64,000 nucleotides of DNA from Dactylorhiza incarnata (GCA_033032865.1 JAWHQI010000065.1:1-64000); one strand, 5' to 3'. Counted from the stretch's first letter, positions 12,066 to 23,129 are shown. A program made the numbers and translations. The notes: generated from the letters alone by a model not told the origin.

Positions 12066-12265
12066 ACATCGAAGAGTTTGCTGCAGCTGCAGCAAACTGC
12101 AGTTTGCTGCAGCTGCAGCAAACCCGCATCTGTAGTTTGCTGCAGCTGCAGCTAACCCGCTGCTGCTGTTTGCTACAACTGCAATTTTCTACAGCTGCAG
12201 TAAACCCACTGCTGCAGTTTGCTAAATCTAGAGCAAACTCATTGCAGTTTGCAAACTCGCTGCAT
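12066..12265. repeat. CTGCAG palindrome repeat cluster
   Basis: Perfect 22-bp palindromes with core TTTGCTGCAGCTGCAGCAAA at 12076-12097 and 12102-12123, a near-perfect copy at 12134-12155, then more degenerate copies to about 12265. Confidence 0.9.
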
Positions 12266-13254
12266 ATTTATTTCTAAAAAGACTTGGATAGAAACTATAA
12301 GGAAAGACATGATAGGGTTTGTCCCTAAATGGACAAATATTTCTATACAACCCAATACAAATAACTTGAAAGAAAATAGAAAATAAAAGCTCTAAGACAT
12401 GATTTATACAAAAATTGACATTAGAATTCTTTAATATATCATGCACATTCAGAACAAACTATTTGATATTCAGTATTTAGATAAAATTAAAAACTAATAT
12501 GTTAGAAACATTGAAGGAATTGGTGATGTCATGTGCAATACCTCCTTGTAGAGTGTTGATACCACCTCCCTTAGATCATCTGTGCAATACCTAATTGTAG
12601 AGTGTTGATATCGGCGCTCTTAAGTAATCCCGCACCCAACGTAGACTGCATTTAGTGAAATTGAAAAATCAAGATGAACATAAAGAAGAATGTGGAAGGA
12701 TTTCATAATACCTTGTGAGACTATTGGATGGGGGGTCATGTAATGAAGCTTTCAACTCTACCATTGAAGGAATTGATGATTTCTTCCTGCATCCAACATA
12801 GACCACACCGAGTGAAAATGAGTTAACAAAAAAAGAGGCATTTGATGTGTTCCGGTGCTTGCTCGCATACAAAAAAAGAGGCATTGGAGTGTCTTTGCGT
12901 GCGTGAGGGGCTCGTGCGCGTAGTTATTTTTATTCTAAAATTATGTTAATAAATTAATGTCAAATTGGCATTCATTTTTAAATTTAATGTTTTTAATTTT
13001 TGATTTTTTTTTTTCAAAATTTTATGGAGGAAAATTTTTCTCATCCATGTAAGAGAGAGGGAGAGAGGGAGAGAGGAAGAAAAACTTTTATAAAAATGTT
13101 TTTAAAGTTTTATAAAACTTTATATAATTTTATATATCTTTAACTACTATATATATAAAGAAACTTTACAAGGTTTTTGTTAAAATATAAATGTTTTTGA
13201 AAAAAATAATTATAAAATTTTGATGTATATTTTTTACTATTATTCTGAGTACTC
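12266..13254. other. CACTA interior, no gene seen
   Basis: AT-rich. At 12530-12610 a direct repeat TGTGCAATACC...TGTAGAGTGTTGATA occurs twice. A purine-rich GAGAGGGAGAGAGG patch lies at about 13050-13080. No supported coding region. Confidence 0.5.
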
Positions 13255-13382
13255 ATATGTATATGTTCCGGGCGAAGCCCGCCGTCGCCGCCGGGTACTG
13301 TAGTATATGGACGCACCCACTCGAATGCGGGCTTAGCCCGCTCAGAGCTAGCGAGCACGGGCGAAGCCCGTGCGGAGCTGCT
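13255..13382. repeat. Cluster of three GC-rich hairpins
   Basis: CGGGCGAAGCCCG (about 13269), GCGGGCTTAGCCCGC (about 13327) and GCACGGGCGAAGCCCGTGC (about 13357) are short perfect hairpins within 110 bp in otherwise AT-rich DNA. On the minus strand the last hairpin is followed by TCGCTAG, loosely like a Helitron 3' end. Confidence 0.6.
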
Positions 13383-13513
13383 CGTAAAGTTTTATATTAA
13401 ACTTTATATGAAATTTTTATAAAAACGTTTAATAAACTTTTATATAAAATTTTATACACGTTAGTTTATATATAATTAAATTTATAATTATAATTTATTA
13501 TATATGTAACCGG

Positions 13514-13514
<1 letters not shown>

Positions 13515-13544
<30 letters not shown>
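13515..13544. repeat. (TA)n microsatellite
   Basis: About 15 uninterrupted AT/TA units. Confidence 0.95.
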
Positions 13545-13547
<3 letters not shown>

Positions 13548-14039
13548 TATAGAGGTACGCCCGTGCTCGATACTCTCCGCTGTGACAGTACCCCGACAAC
13601 GACGGTACCTCCGCCAAAACTGTACTCTCCCACTCTCAGACGCTCGATCGATCAATAACTAACAGTGCATAGGAAAGCGCACGTGCCCCACACGACATTA
13701 ATTATCCCCGCCTCCATAATGTCGCAGATGCGGCGACGCTCATGCATTCCCGCAAACCCCTGCACGCGAAAATACCCAAAATTTAAAATCTTTAGTTTTG
13801 TTTTTTTAAACGCTACAAAAAACGTCGTCGTAAACGTTTCCTTATAAGTGGTGATAATAAATAAATAAAATTATTTTTTAGTAATAATATATTTCTATTT
13901 ATACAAAATTTAAAAGATACATTAGATATTTTTCATGTTACGATAATTAATTAATAGTTATCTCTCGCGCGCCCGTAAGACAAATGCATGCTTGGGCTAA
14001 CATTACGTACTTTGCACCCAGTTGAAAATGCTCTGTGCC
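13545..14039. other. CACTA interior, no gene seen
   Basis: Moderately GC-rich at 13556-13780, AT-rich afterwards. No coding region or RNA gene recognised. Confidence 0.45.
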
Positions 14040-14440
14040 CACGAAAAAAATGCGTAACTAACTAGGCTAAAATGTGCTGCGGTGAGAAAAAGCATCAGGA
14101 CGAAAAAAGCGCGACCGAAAAAATGTGTTTTTCTGAAGAAACGCTCATGAGCGAATAACTTATGCGCAAACAAATTGTGCTCCCGAGCCAAAAAGTGTGC
14201 GCAGTCAAAAAATGCGCCCTGACAAAATGAACTCGGGAGAGAATGAGTGATGATTCGAAAATGCGTTCTCGGGCGAATATATGATCCCGGGCAAAATGCA
14301 CACTTGGGAGACAATGCGCCCTGGCAAAAATGCATGCTAGTGCAAAAACGCGCCACCAGACAAAGAACGCACGCACAAGTGAAAAAAACATGCACGGGCG
14401 AAAAAATACGCTCTAGGCCTAAAATGTTCGCTCATGTTTT
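14040..14440. repeat. Degenerate ~20-bp periodic array
   Basis: About twenty diverged units of roughly AAAATGCGCCCTGGC(A/G)A, for example at 14263, 14310, 14328 and 14345, each an A-run followed by a GC-rich decamer. The array lies next to the right subterminal region of the CACTA element. Open frames across it on both strands are by-products of the periodicity. Confidence 0.7.
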
Positions 14441-14454
14441 AAAATTTAATTAAT

Positions 14455-14741
14455 ATATTTATTGTAACAAAACTTTGGTTACCCAAAATACTAATTGTAG
14501 AAAATTCTAATGTTACAAATACTTTCAAGGTGTTGTCACAATTGCTACTTATTGTGAGAACATTTTATATTTGTAACGTAAAACTAGTCTTGTTATAAAT
14601 ACATGCGCTTATTGTAACAAGCATTTTGTTATTGTAACGAATCATAAAATACTTGTTACAAAAAGTTAAGCTTTTGTAACTGATTGCAAAATTTCGTTAC
14701 TAAATATAGCTATTAGTAACAAATTTTTTTCTTTGTTACAA
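14455..14741. repeat. CACTA right subterminal repeats
   Basis: About ten GTAAC/GTTAC words (TTGTAACAAAA, TTGTAACGAA, TTTGTAACTGA), mirroring the left end. Confidence 0.75.
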
Positions 14742-14776
14742 TTTAGTCCTTACTAAAAGTGCATTTTGTTGTAGTG
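14742..14776 (-). repeat. CACTA right terminal inverted repeat
   Basis: TTTAGTCCTTACTAAAAGTG ... TTGTTGTAGTG, the inverted complement of 7450-7484 with few mismatches. Confidence 0.93.
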
Positions 14777-14779
14777 ATA

Positions 14780-14962
14780 GAAAAGTGCATTAAATTCTTT
14801 CTTGTTATCAGGTACATAGAAAGACAAAACTGATGCTTCTACTTCTGCTGGCAGTTTTAAGCCTTTGGCTGCTTCACCTTCTTCCCGGTAGATGTGATAC
14901 TTGGAAACTGTAACTGGCTGTTGCTCTTCTTCCCTTTGTCTTCAGCATTAAGTATCTCAACA
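14780..14962 (-). repeat. Copia 1 5' LTR, second part
   Basis: Continues the LTR interrupted at 7449 and ends AGTATCTCAACA. Matches 3016-3198. Confidence 0.9.
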
Positions 14963-14967
14963 TTATA

Positions 14968-16599
14968 TATAGATAAAATTTGATTTATTTAGTTCTTATA
15001 ACACTGAACTTTATACTATTGGAAACCAGTGCTTTGGGTCTTTTCCTTTCTGAGTAATATGGGATACAAATTTCTTTATATCTAAGAATTTGGGTATTAG
15101 TTTTGGGGAAACATGAGCTATCTATTTTCTTACCAACAGTTTTGTTTGACTGAGTCCCAAACCCTAAGCAAATCAAAAGCAAAATATCAAGTTAATATCA
15201 ACCCAACTAAAGATGTCAAAAAATACAGATATTGCTGAGGCCAAGGATGGCATCCTGTGATAGGCATGATGATGATGCATCGAGAAATGATAAGACAAGA
15301 AGATTGTTGTGAGTACTTATTTTCTTTAATTATGCATAGCTTTGAACCATATTTTCATATACACATGATTAACTTTTATGCTGAAAATATTTTAGTGACT
15401 GTACATTGACATGAAATTGTTCATATTTATGAATCACAAATTAATTTGAGAATTTCGAGAAAAATGTTGAATCAAAAATAACAAGAATTAAGTAATGAAG
15501 CAAATGTTGAGAGAACTGTTTGAATAAAACCACGGATACCGAATGCGAAGACCAAATACGAATCTTGAAATTATGTACGTGAATAAGAACAGAACGAAAA
15601 GATAACAGACATTGGAAAGATAATATACATGCATTGGAAATTATAAGGGTTAACCTAGTGCTGTGGGGGGGGGGGGGGGGGTATGAATACCCACGGTGGA
15701 ATAATTTTGAGATATATATATGCGGCCGTTGAAGGCCAGAAGCCGTTGAAGGCTCAGGGGTCGTGGAAGACCCGGATGCATTTTAATATACCCTTATGAT
15801 TTCTTAATTTCATAAAGCTAAAGATAAACGAGGAATCTGATTCAGAAACTGATTATGAGAACATCTGATGATTGATGATGGAAAATGAATTGACTGAACT
15901 ACAGTTGAAAGAATTTGAAATTGATGAAAAGATTTCGAATAAAAGAAATGCAACGACTATGTGAACGAATAAAGACTGAATGTGAATAGAAGTTATGAAG
16001 AAACGAAATGAATACAAGAATTAGAAAGTAAACATATTGTTACGTTATTGATATGTCATTCCTTATGATAAATGCAAATTGAATCCGATAATGAAAGGTG
16101 AATAAAACTTCTGATAATTGAAAGTGACTCATAAGAGATATGAACGAAGAAGGAATATAAGAATGAACAAATATGAACGTGAATGAAGAAGGCTAAAATA
16201 TTCGATGAAATGAACTTGAAGGAACATACGAATATAAAGAACGTGAAGAACCTAAAGAACTGTATGCATATTGATACTGATATTTCTTGTTTGCACTGTA
16301 CAACAGTTAAAGAGGTATGTTACTCGCTTAGTCATATTCGTTATGACTAAACCCGTTGGTTTCACATTTTTTTAGAAAAAATGAGAGTTCCAGAAGGCTC
16401 CTAAGAATACAAAGTTGACCAGAGAGGAAAAACAACATAAGAAATATCGAGCTAAGGTATGAGTAAACTTTAAAGAAAAGTTCTTATTATGTGTTTTATT
16501 TTGTATTCACTATGCTTACTTCTAGAACATCCTGACATAAATAATATGAAAATAAGTTTTGATACAGATTTTATGTGGGGTCTGAATAGGGGCCTCACA
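14968..16599 (+). other. LTR B, 3' part (no gene)
   Basis: Remainder of solo LTR B after Copia 1. It has AT-rich stretches with many GAA/AATGAA words and a short GC patch of GCCGTTGAAGGC repeats at 15722-15765. The tail has TTACTCGCTTAGTCATATTCG (16320), like the U5 part of Gypsy LTRs. No coding region supported. Confidence 0.6.
15665..15681. repeat. poly-G run (17)
   Basis: Homopolymer inside LTR B. Confidence 0.95.
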
Positions 16600-19500
16600 C
16601 AAATTCCCCGTATGCAGCCCCCCATTCTCAAATCCAACTCCACCATTAGCTTCAAAAGGTGGATGACAGTCGAAATCATATATTGGATCGAAGGTTTTGG
16701 TGGAGAATGGAGAGATCGGGCAAGCTCGCGGAGAAGGGAAAACCATGGCCGACCACCGCCGCCATCGCCGTCGGGTTCCAAGAAGGTCTGGTTCTTCTCC
16801 TCTTCTCTAGTGGATAGATCTACATCAAAAATCGGGGGGGGGGGGGGGGGGGGGGGCAATTGGTCCCCAATCACATGACCGAAATCTCCATTTTTGGAGG
16901 TTTTTTTTGCCCAAACCGCTGGTTCCGGCCACCACCGGCCGGCCAAGACCCCCCATCGCCGACCACCACCTCAAGGAAGGTGGTAGGTGGCATTGGTCCG
17001 GCCGGGGAGGGGCGTGGGTGGCGGTAAAACCAAGGTAAAGGGGCTACAGGTTGGGGAAATCTGGACCCTTGGCTGGAGGAGGAAGATGACCAACTACCAT
17101 CTGATTTGCGTCAGGATTCGTGCTGAATCATGTGGTATAAATCTTTATGAAATTGAATTTTCTATCACATATTTTGCTGTACATAGATTAATTTATTAAA
17201 AATACTTAGGGCCCTCTACAGAAAAAAGTAGTCAACACCAAAGTTATAGCCCTCGGAGTCTACTTTAGTCTAAAATTTCTTTCAGCCCAAAAGGAGCTCT
17301 GTAGCTCCCTGTAGGTCCATTTTGGTGGGACTGGTTCTTAGGGTAGGACAACCACCATTTCTTGAATAAATTTTGATTGGGAAATGATATTGACTTGAAA
17401 ATTGAAACCTAGGCTATTTGTACCTACACCCTTAACATATCCAAAGATGGGAATTTTAGGAGAACATTTTTCTAAGGTTTTTTGTAATAATTTAATAATT
17501 AATATATTATTTAATAATAGGGTCTAATGACCTCCAATCCCCTCCAAATTTTGGTGGGTTCTCTTTAAGGTTATTATATGACCCTGTACAATTTTAACCC
17601 AATTGGGACTGATTTGGTTGGGTAATTTGTTAACCCAAGTTTGGTCAAACTAGGTCAAAACTAGATCAAAAGTGCACATGATGGAATTATGTGGTCAAAT
17701 CTCATCCAAGTGGTTGTGAAACTTTGTCCACTGGTTTAGAATCACATAAGACACCCCCATGAGTAATTTGGGGTGATAAGGGGTGGATATGCCCTAGGAC
17801 CCTAGTTTTAACCTTAGGGCTGCACTTTTAAGCCTTGTGAAGGACCATAGGGGCATATGTCCTTGAATGGTCATGAAACTTGGTACATAAGTTCATAGGG
17901 TGTAATTATTTCCCTAGGAAATTTTAAGGGAATTTTAGGACCACTTATCCCCTCTGATTTAGGTTATAACTCTTTTTGAGAACCTCCTTATAAGAGAAAT
18001 TTACAGGCTCAAATGATCTTGGATGTTAATTAAAGTTTTGGTGGTGCCCTCATAATCATGTAATAGATCTCTGGTAATTTTTGTGTAATTATTTAATTAA
18101 TTTAATTAGCACTTCATTCACAAGTCATCTATTTGGTCTTAAGAATATAATAAATAATTAAGGGCCAAATACCCTCTGAAAAATATGAAACTTGGTGGTA
18201 GGACATTTTAGGGCTATTTAAATCTCTTGTGAATTTTTGTATAATTTTTAGAATCATTCATCAGTAGGTTCCTTCACAATGATCCCTAGAATGGGTTTAC
18301 TTGGAATATTTATTTATGTGATTAATTAGTCTTAATAAATTCTGGAATTTAGCTAGTAGACTTTCCTGGTTAGTATGAAGGTCTAGTAATTTTCCCATAA
18401 TTGTTAGACAAGTATGTTTGGTGATTCTTTCTTTAAATTCTAATTTGGGATAATTGTTCAATATCATAATTAGAGGCCAACCCCTTACTGCAAAATTTTG
18501 ATATTATGTATTTGCTGTTATTTTGACTTCATAGATTTTCCATAATTTTGTGGAGGCAATATCATAAGAGGATTTTATACTTCATGTTCAATTTCATACT
18601 GGGTCAATGTTGAGGAAAATTATAATAAATGCCAATTAAATAAGGAAAAATATGAACCTCTGGATTTAGTCTTAGAATATCATGATAGACACCCAGTAAT
18701 AATATTGAGTCAGTTGGATGAATATTTGGGGTACCTCCCCTTATGTAACTCATATAACTCACTGGGTCTGCGTATAGTAAAAATGAAAAACTTGGGTAAA
18801 TTGAAGACCAGTTGGTGGGAATGGAAGGTAGATGTAAGTAGTTATGAGATGAGAGTGTGCTTGGTGAGTTAAGGGTAAGTTGTGTCCGGGATTGACGAAA
18901 GATCGTCTTTCTCGTGGGGAGTCAGAAAACACTTAGGAGGTTAATTCAAGTGAAATGTTAAGAGGTGTATTCTTGTGCGTAGATACCAATAACATTAAGA
19001 GCCTTGGAAAGGGAGCTTTGGGGTGTCATCCCATTATAGTTTCTAGTACCGTAGTGATTCCCTTACAGGGTAATCCTCGGGAAGTCCAAGATTAACCATA
19101 AATTATAGGGATAAGTTGATGTACAAGATTAGCTTAATAATACACTCACCCACACCCCATTGTTACGATTATATTAGTCGGTTTGGTCTTACGAGCGGTA
19201 GGCTCGGTGGTTGTAGCAGCAGACTAATTAGTCTGGTGAGCTTATGACTCAGTAATGTTTGTTGGTGTGGACGGGTTGGTCCGACGAGCCGGTGGCTCAG
19301 AAGGATATGGTGACGGGCGGGTTAGCCCGGGGAGCTTATGTCTCGGAGATAGATGGTAAACATATTTGCATGTGCATAAAGGTGGTGGGTCTCTGGTATT
19401 GGACGGTCGTTCACACCGACGTCAATACGTTGAGTCGGCAAGTGTGAAATTTGCACTTAGCCATGAAAGTCTGGCGGTCCAGCCAGTAAGAGTACGCAGA

Positions 19501-20513
19501 TGCTCCGCGGTTTTGCGTTGAGGCGTACGATAAGTCTAGGTTAGGTAGTGTGAATGCCAACCTAGAGGTGGGAGATGCCCAACCCACCGCTTCCGTTTGC
19601 CACTACGGGAGTATCCTGGGAGTCTTGCTAGCTCCAAAAAGGGGGAACTAAAGGTCTGCGCGCATAGAGTCGAAGTGTGTGAGTTGCACTTGTATGAACA
19701 TATCATTAAATTGCATAACTCTACATGTCATGACATAAGCATTGCATTTCAACCCCTACCCCTATCGTATAAATTGGTTATGAGACTTTTTATACGATAG
19801 GCCCTGCTAAACGACCCCATTGGTCTATAGGTTTGTATGGGCATTCCTATAAATTAATGGTTACATTTCTATCGTGTACTTATCTTTTCCTATTGTTCTT
19901 TACTTGCTTTTTACCATGCTTTATATTTCTGCTTCAATTATCTATATACACATGTGTAGTTGTAGACATTTCTTGTAGATAAGATCCGCCGTCATCTGCT
20001 TTGTTTTATACCCCTTGCTGTCCTCCGCTTCATCCTCCTGCACAGTGCCTAGGAGCCATTGGGGGTGAGGTGGGGAACATAAGGCTTAGTCTTTTTGACT
20101 AACGGTCGGTGGACCATATCATTTTAGGGGATCGAAGAGACGAAGCAGCACTAGAGGTCGGTGCAGACGGAGGAGGGCCAGTCTAGTACAGGAGCACCAG
20201 TTCCAGGATTAGTGAGTGATTAGTAGTTAGCTTACGCGAGTGATCTTGTAGTGAGGACATGATGTACTGGGCATGAGCCCTTTTATTATTGTATTCTTTT
20301 ATTTCAGTTATATTATGTGGACATTTATATACATAACATGTGATTTGTGGACTTGAACTTCTATTGTTCGTTTATACTTTTCTTCTTCTGCGATCGATAT
20401 GGCCGGCAGGATCGACGCTTTGTAGTGGCGACCTTGCCGTGTGTTGGTGCCACTGCAAATTGACGGTTCTGGGCATAAGACCCGATTTTGAAAGGAAAAA
20501 ATGGGGTCTTACA
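16600..20513 (+). repeat. LTR A1, 3' part (Gypsy)
   Basis: About 3.9 kb, aligning with LTR A2 from about 29038 on. It ends GGGGTCTTACA, followed three bases later by a tRNA-Met primer site, so this is the 5' LTR of the first backbone element. Against A2 it has an extra stretch at about 19560-19735 and lacks a short one near 18840. Short open frames inside are not conserved genes. Confidence 0.88.
16834..16856. repeat. poly-G run (23)
   Basis: Replaces the sequence CGGCAAGGATTRGGGCC found at the same place in A2 (about 29273) and A3 (about 61366). Confidence 0.95.
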
Positions 20514-21516
20514 AACTGGTATCAGAGGCAAACCTCGATCCGAAGAAAAGAAGTCCACAAACCCTGTGCCACCCGGCGTGAGTTTAGTTTGAGGACAAAC
20601 TAAGCAGCGGAAGCAATGGTGTGCCCATGTGGGGAAATCACATGAAAAGTCCACTTTTAACTGAATCTTTTTAGCCAAATCTCTTTACGAGTGTCAAGTT
20701 TTCTTTTGTACCCTGCGGGGAACCCTACCCCCAGCAGGGAATACCTCCGGCACAAAGATCTCTTTAGATAGTCCTTTAGTCAACGAGTTAGATATAAACT
20801 CCACTAGGACACATGACTAACCATGACAATTTATACCATGCCATAGCCTAAAATAGACCGTAGGTATAAATTTGATTAAGGCATGAGGATACCCCAAAGA
20901 GGCTAGAGAAAGAGTGATTGACACATAAGAAGAATGGTAGAGGACTCGTAGACTCAACCCTCTTATCGGTGATATGATTACATTGAGACAACCACCATGA
21001 CAAACACAGAGGGTCAGATAAGAATTCGAGTTCAGAAGAGACCCGTTTGGGATTGAGTCACATGTTGACCCTGATAAGGTTGTCATAGAGGGTACCTTGA
21101 AGAGGCTAAAGTATGGAGTACACCAAAAAGTCTCAAGATAGAACCCCAAGTCTAAGGTTGTATGCCCTGAGGATCGTTTACATACTTAGGACGAATATAA
21201 CATGGAGATATCGAAGATACTTAGCCCAAAATAGATAGTGGCTTATCTTTTGTTTCTTGGGGCATACCTTTTGTTAATTGAGCAAATTAGGTACTGACTT
21301 GGGTTTCCTTTGGATCTAATTTAGAAGGTGTTGCGTCGTGAACTTGGTGATTTTGAAGTCGGTCTTATTCAATGTTACTCGGGCAAGATGAGATGGTGTA
21401 ACAGTACGTTCGGGATAAGGATCCGTAGTATTACCAGGATAATGGATAGACATCATTAATCGAACAACAACTTGACCTTAGTTGAATCATTGGAAATATA
21501 AAGTCGCCAGGATTAA
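20514..21516 (+). other. Backbone element copy I, leader after LTR A1
   Basis: One kilobase between the LTR A primer site and LTR D. No gag or pol domain. It matches 37571-37902 plus 44242-44913 in copy II closely. Any former coding content is unrecognisable. Confidence 0.7.
20517..20528 (+). other. Primer binding site of LTR A element, copy I
   Basis: TGGTATCAGAGG, complementary to initiator tRNA-Met, three bases after the LTR end. Confidence 0.9.
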
Positions 21517-22595
21517 TGTCACAACCCGCATTTTCTCAGAATTTAGGAATATCAGAGAAAGAGAAAATACGCGTCATGATGCCAGGTCATGCAGGAGACA
21601 ACTGCAGACGCTCAGGCGGGAACCTATTACTTATTTAATCAAAACATGTTTACATGATAGATCATCATTTGAAATCATTTATTTGGGTTTGGGGTAACAA
21701 ATGTGTCTCTCAGTTCGTGGATCAACTAGTCCACCGAGAAAATATATGTAATTGCAGCGGAAAGTACTTGATTTAGTTCACTTAAGGTCCTAAATGCACG
21801 TGATGACAGGACATAAAGTAAATGATATGTACATATCTAGGCGTAGTATAAGTATAGAAAATATCTTTAGGTGACTTTTAAAGATAAGGGTTTCAGTTAA
21901 AAGGAATGCAATGAGGATGAAAGAAAAGCCATTTTATAACTATAATGCACCTAGACATAAATCATTCCCAGAGAGCAAGATACACAAGATCTAAAAGTAG
22001 TGGCATTTAACTGACAAGTAAACTATAAAGTATCAAAATGAAGCACAACGGGCGTCAACAACCTGACACTAACCCATTGGCTCCAAACTAGCATGTCTGA
22101 ACACAAGAAGGAAACTAACAATAACTACCTCGCAGCGGCGGGGTAAAATAGCAACTAAAACTCCCGAAGACTCCGGGATATACCACTAGCAGCTAAGGCT
22201 CTGAACCTGAGGCATTCAATAAAACAAAGAATGTCTCAACAAGGAATTTACAAGTGGCAGAAAAAAGAAGAAGAACAAAGTAAACAAGGCATAAGGGGTA
22301 CCAACCCACGCCCAACACTTACAGAAAAGGAAGCTCCAAGCATAGAACTAAACAATGTACCAAGTGCACCAAATACCAAAAAGAGGAACAAGCATAGTTC
22401 ATTTATCTTGTTAAATTTATTTAAAGAGACTGATCAACTCAAATTAAACGGGGGCGGTCCTCTATCCCCCGCCACCAAAAGCCAAAAATGGGTGGGGGTT
22501 TCTATCCCCAACCACCCAAACACGGCCCACAGGACCACATGCCAAGCCTGCGGTTCACCACTAAAATGGCCACCGTGCAAGGCTACAACAATTCC

Positions 22596-22601
<6 letters not shown>

Positions 22602-22629
<28 letters not shown>
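22602..22629. repeat. poly-C run (28)
   Basis: At the same place copy II (about 45999) reads GCCCCCGCAGAACACGACCC, with no long homopolymer. Confidence 0.95.
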
Positions 22630-22890
22630 AAAAAAAACAAGACCCACCGTGCAAGGACAAAGGCAATGGTTCAAATTAATTAATTTCTTTAATTATGGCA
22701 CGAGACAAAGCCCGAGAAAACAATCACCAGGATACCCTAAGGATAGGGTCACAAATGAAGTAAACACTGCATAAGATGATTCATAAGAGAACCCAAGGTC
22801 CTCACCCAAACATATACACATAAAGAAGTAAGCACGAGAGAATCAAAAATATGAAATACCGCCAAAAGAACATGGGAAGCAACCCGAGCA

Positions 22891-23126
22891 TTTCTTGAGA
22901 ATAGGAAAGCAGACTACTAGGGTTTCTCGAGAAGTCATAAGCCAAGACCAAAAATTTCTCGAGAAATTTAAGGAGACCAAAGGTGATTTCTCGAGAAGTT
23001 CAAGGGAACTAAAGGGGATTTCTCGAGAAATTCAAGGGAACACACAGCTGTTTCTCGAGAAGTTGGAGGAAGCCATTTGAGTTTTCTCGGGAGAGTGGAA
23101 GGAATGATCATGGATTTCCCGAGAGG
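22891..23126 (+). repeat. Phased TTTCTCGAGAAA array in LTR D copy I
   Basis: TTTCTCGAGAA-type palindromes start at 22891, 22923, 22955, 22987, 23019, 23051, 23083 and 23115, exactly every 32 bp. The 20-bp spacers are less conserved. The first and last two copies carry one or two substitutions. Confidence 0.95.
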
Positions 23127-23129
23127 TCT

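Larger units (their letters stand above)
7450..14776. mobile_element. CACTA DNA transposon, non-autonomous
   Basis: 7,327 bp bounded by inverted repeats starting CACTACAACAAA and by the 3-bp duplication ATA (7447-7449, 14777-14779), the hallmark of CACTA (En/Spm) elements. Both ends are followed by many GTAAC/GTTAC words. I find no TNP2/TNPD-type CACTA transposase in any frame. The only transposase-like gene inside belongs to the hAT superfamily (9337-11663). It would need a transposase in trans. It sits inside the 5' LTR of Copia 1. Confidence 0.9.
2893..14962 (-). mobile_element. Copia element 1 (Ty1/Copia), interrupted by CACTA
   Basis: Complete but decayed Copia retrotransposon on the minus strand. 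The LTRs are 2893-3198 (3') and 7324-7449 plus 14780-14962 (5'). TTATA flanks it at 2888-2892 and 14963-14967. Without the CACTA insert it is about 4.74 kb, normal for Copia. Minus-strand domain order is gag, protease, integrase, RT, RNase H, the Copia order. Several frameshifts mean it cannot encode one polyprotein. It lies inside LTR B. Confidence 0.92.
53..16599 (+). mobile_element. Solo LTR B (Gypsy-type), split by nested elements
   Basis: Starts TGTAACGACCCAAATC and ends GGGGCCTCACA. It is flanked by the 5-bp direct repeat CAAAT at 48-52 and 16600-16604. After removing LTR C (137-2115) and Copia 1 (2893-14962), each with one TSD copy, about 2.49 kb remain. I see no primer binding site, polypurine tract or gag/pol in that remainder, so it is a solo LTR left by LTR-LTR recombination. 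The TGTAAC start and length suggest a Ty3/Gypsy chromovirus; the family is inferred from the termini only. It inserted into LTR A1. Confidence 0.8.

Noticed and set aside
14003..14395. 130-codon open frame on the minus strand with a cysteine/phenylalanine-rich product
   Set aside because: Follows the ~20-bp periodic array; overlapping frames exist on both strands, as expected from a repeat.
15180..15320. Possible exon (MSKNTDIAEAKDG with a downstream GTGAGT)
   Set aside because: Stops after 16 codons, no similarity, inside LTR B.
16470..16946. 158-codon open frame on the minus strand with a proline run
   Set aside because: Spans the 23-G homopolymer and the LTR B/LTR A junction; not conserved in A2 or A3.
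20517..20528. tRNA-Met gene fragments (TGGTATCAGAGG sites throughout)
   Set aside because: Each is only 11-14 bp and sits directly after an LTR, so they are primer binding sites.
22231..22683. 150-codon open frame in LTR D copy I
   Set aside because: Includes the 28-C homopolymer as a proline run; the copy II equivalent reads differently after that point.
22891..23126. CRISPR-like regular spacing (12-bp repeats, 20-bp spacers)
   Set aside because: Repeat too short, spacers related to each other, lies in a plant LTR present twice, no cas genes.
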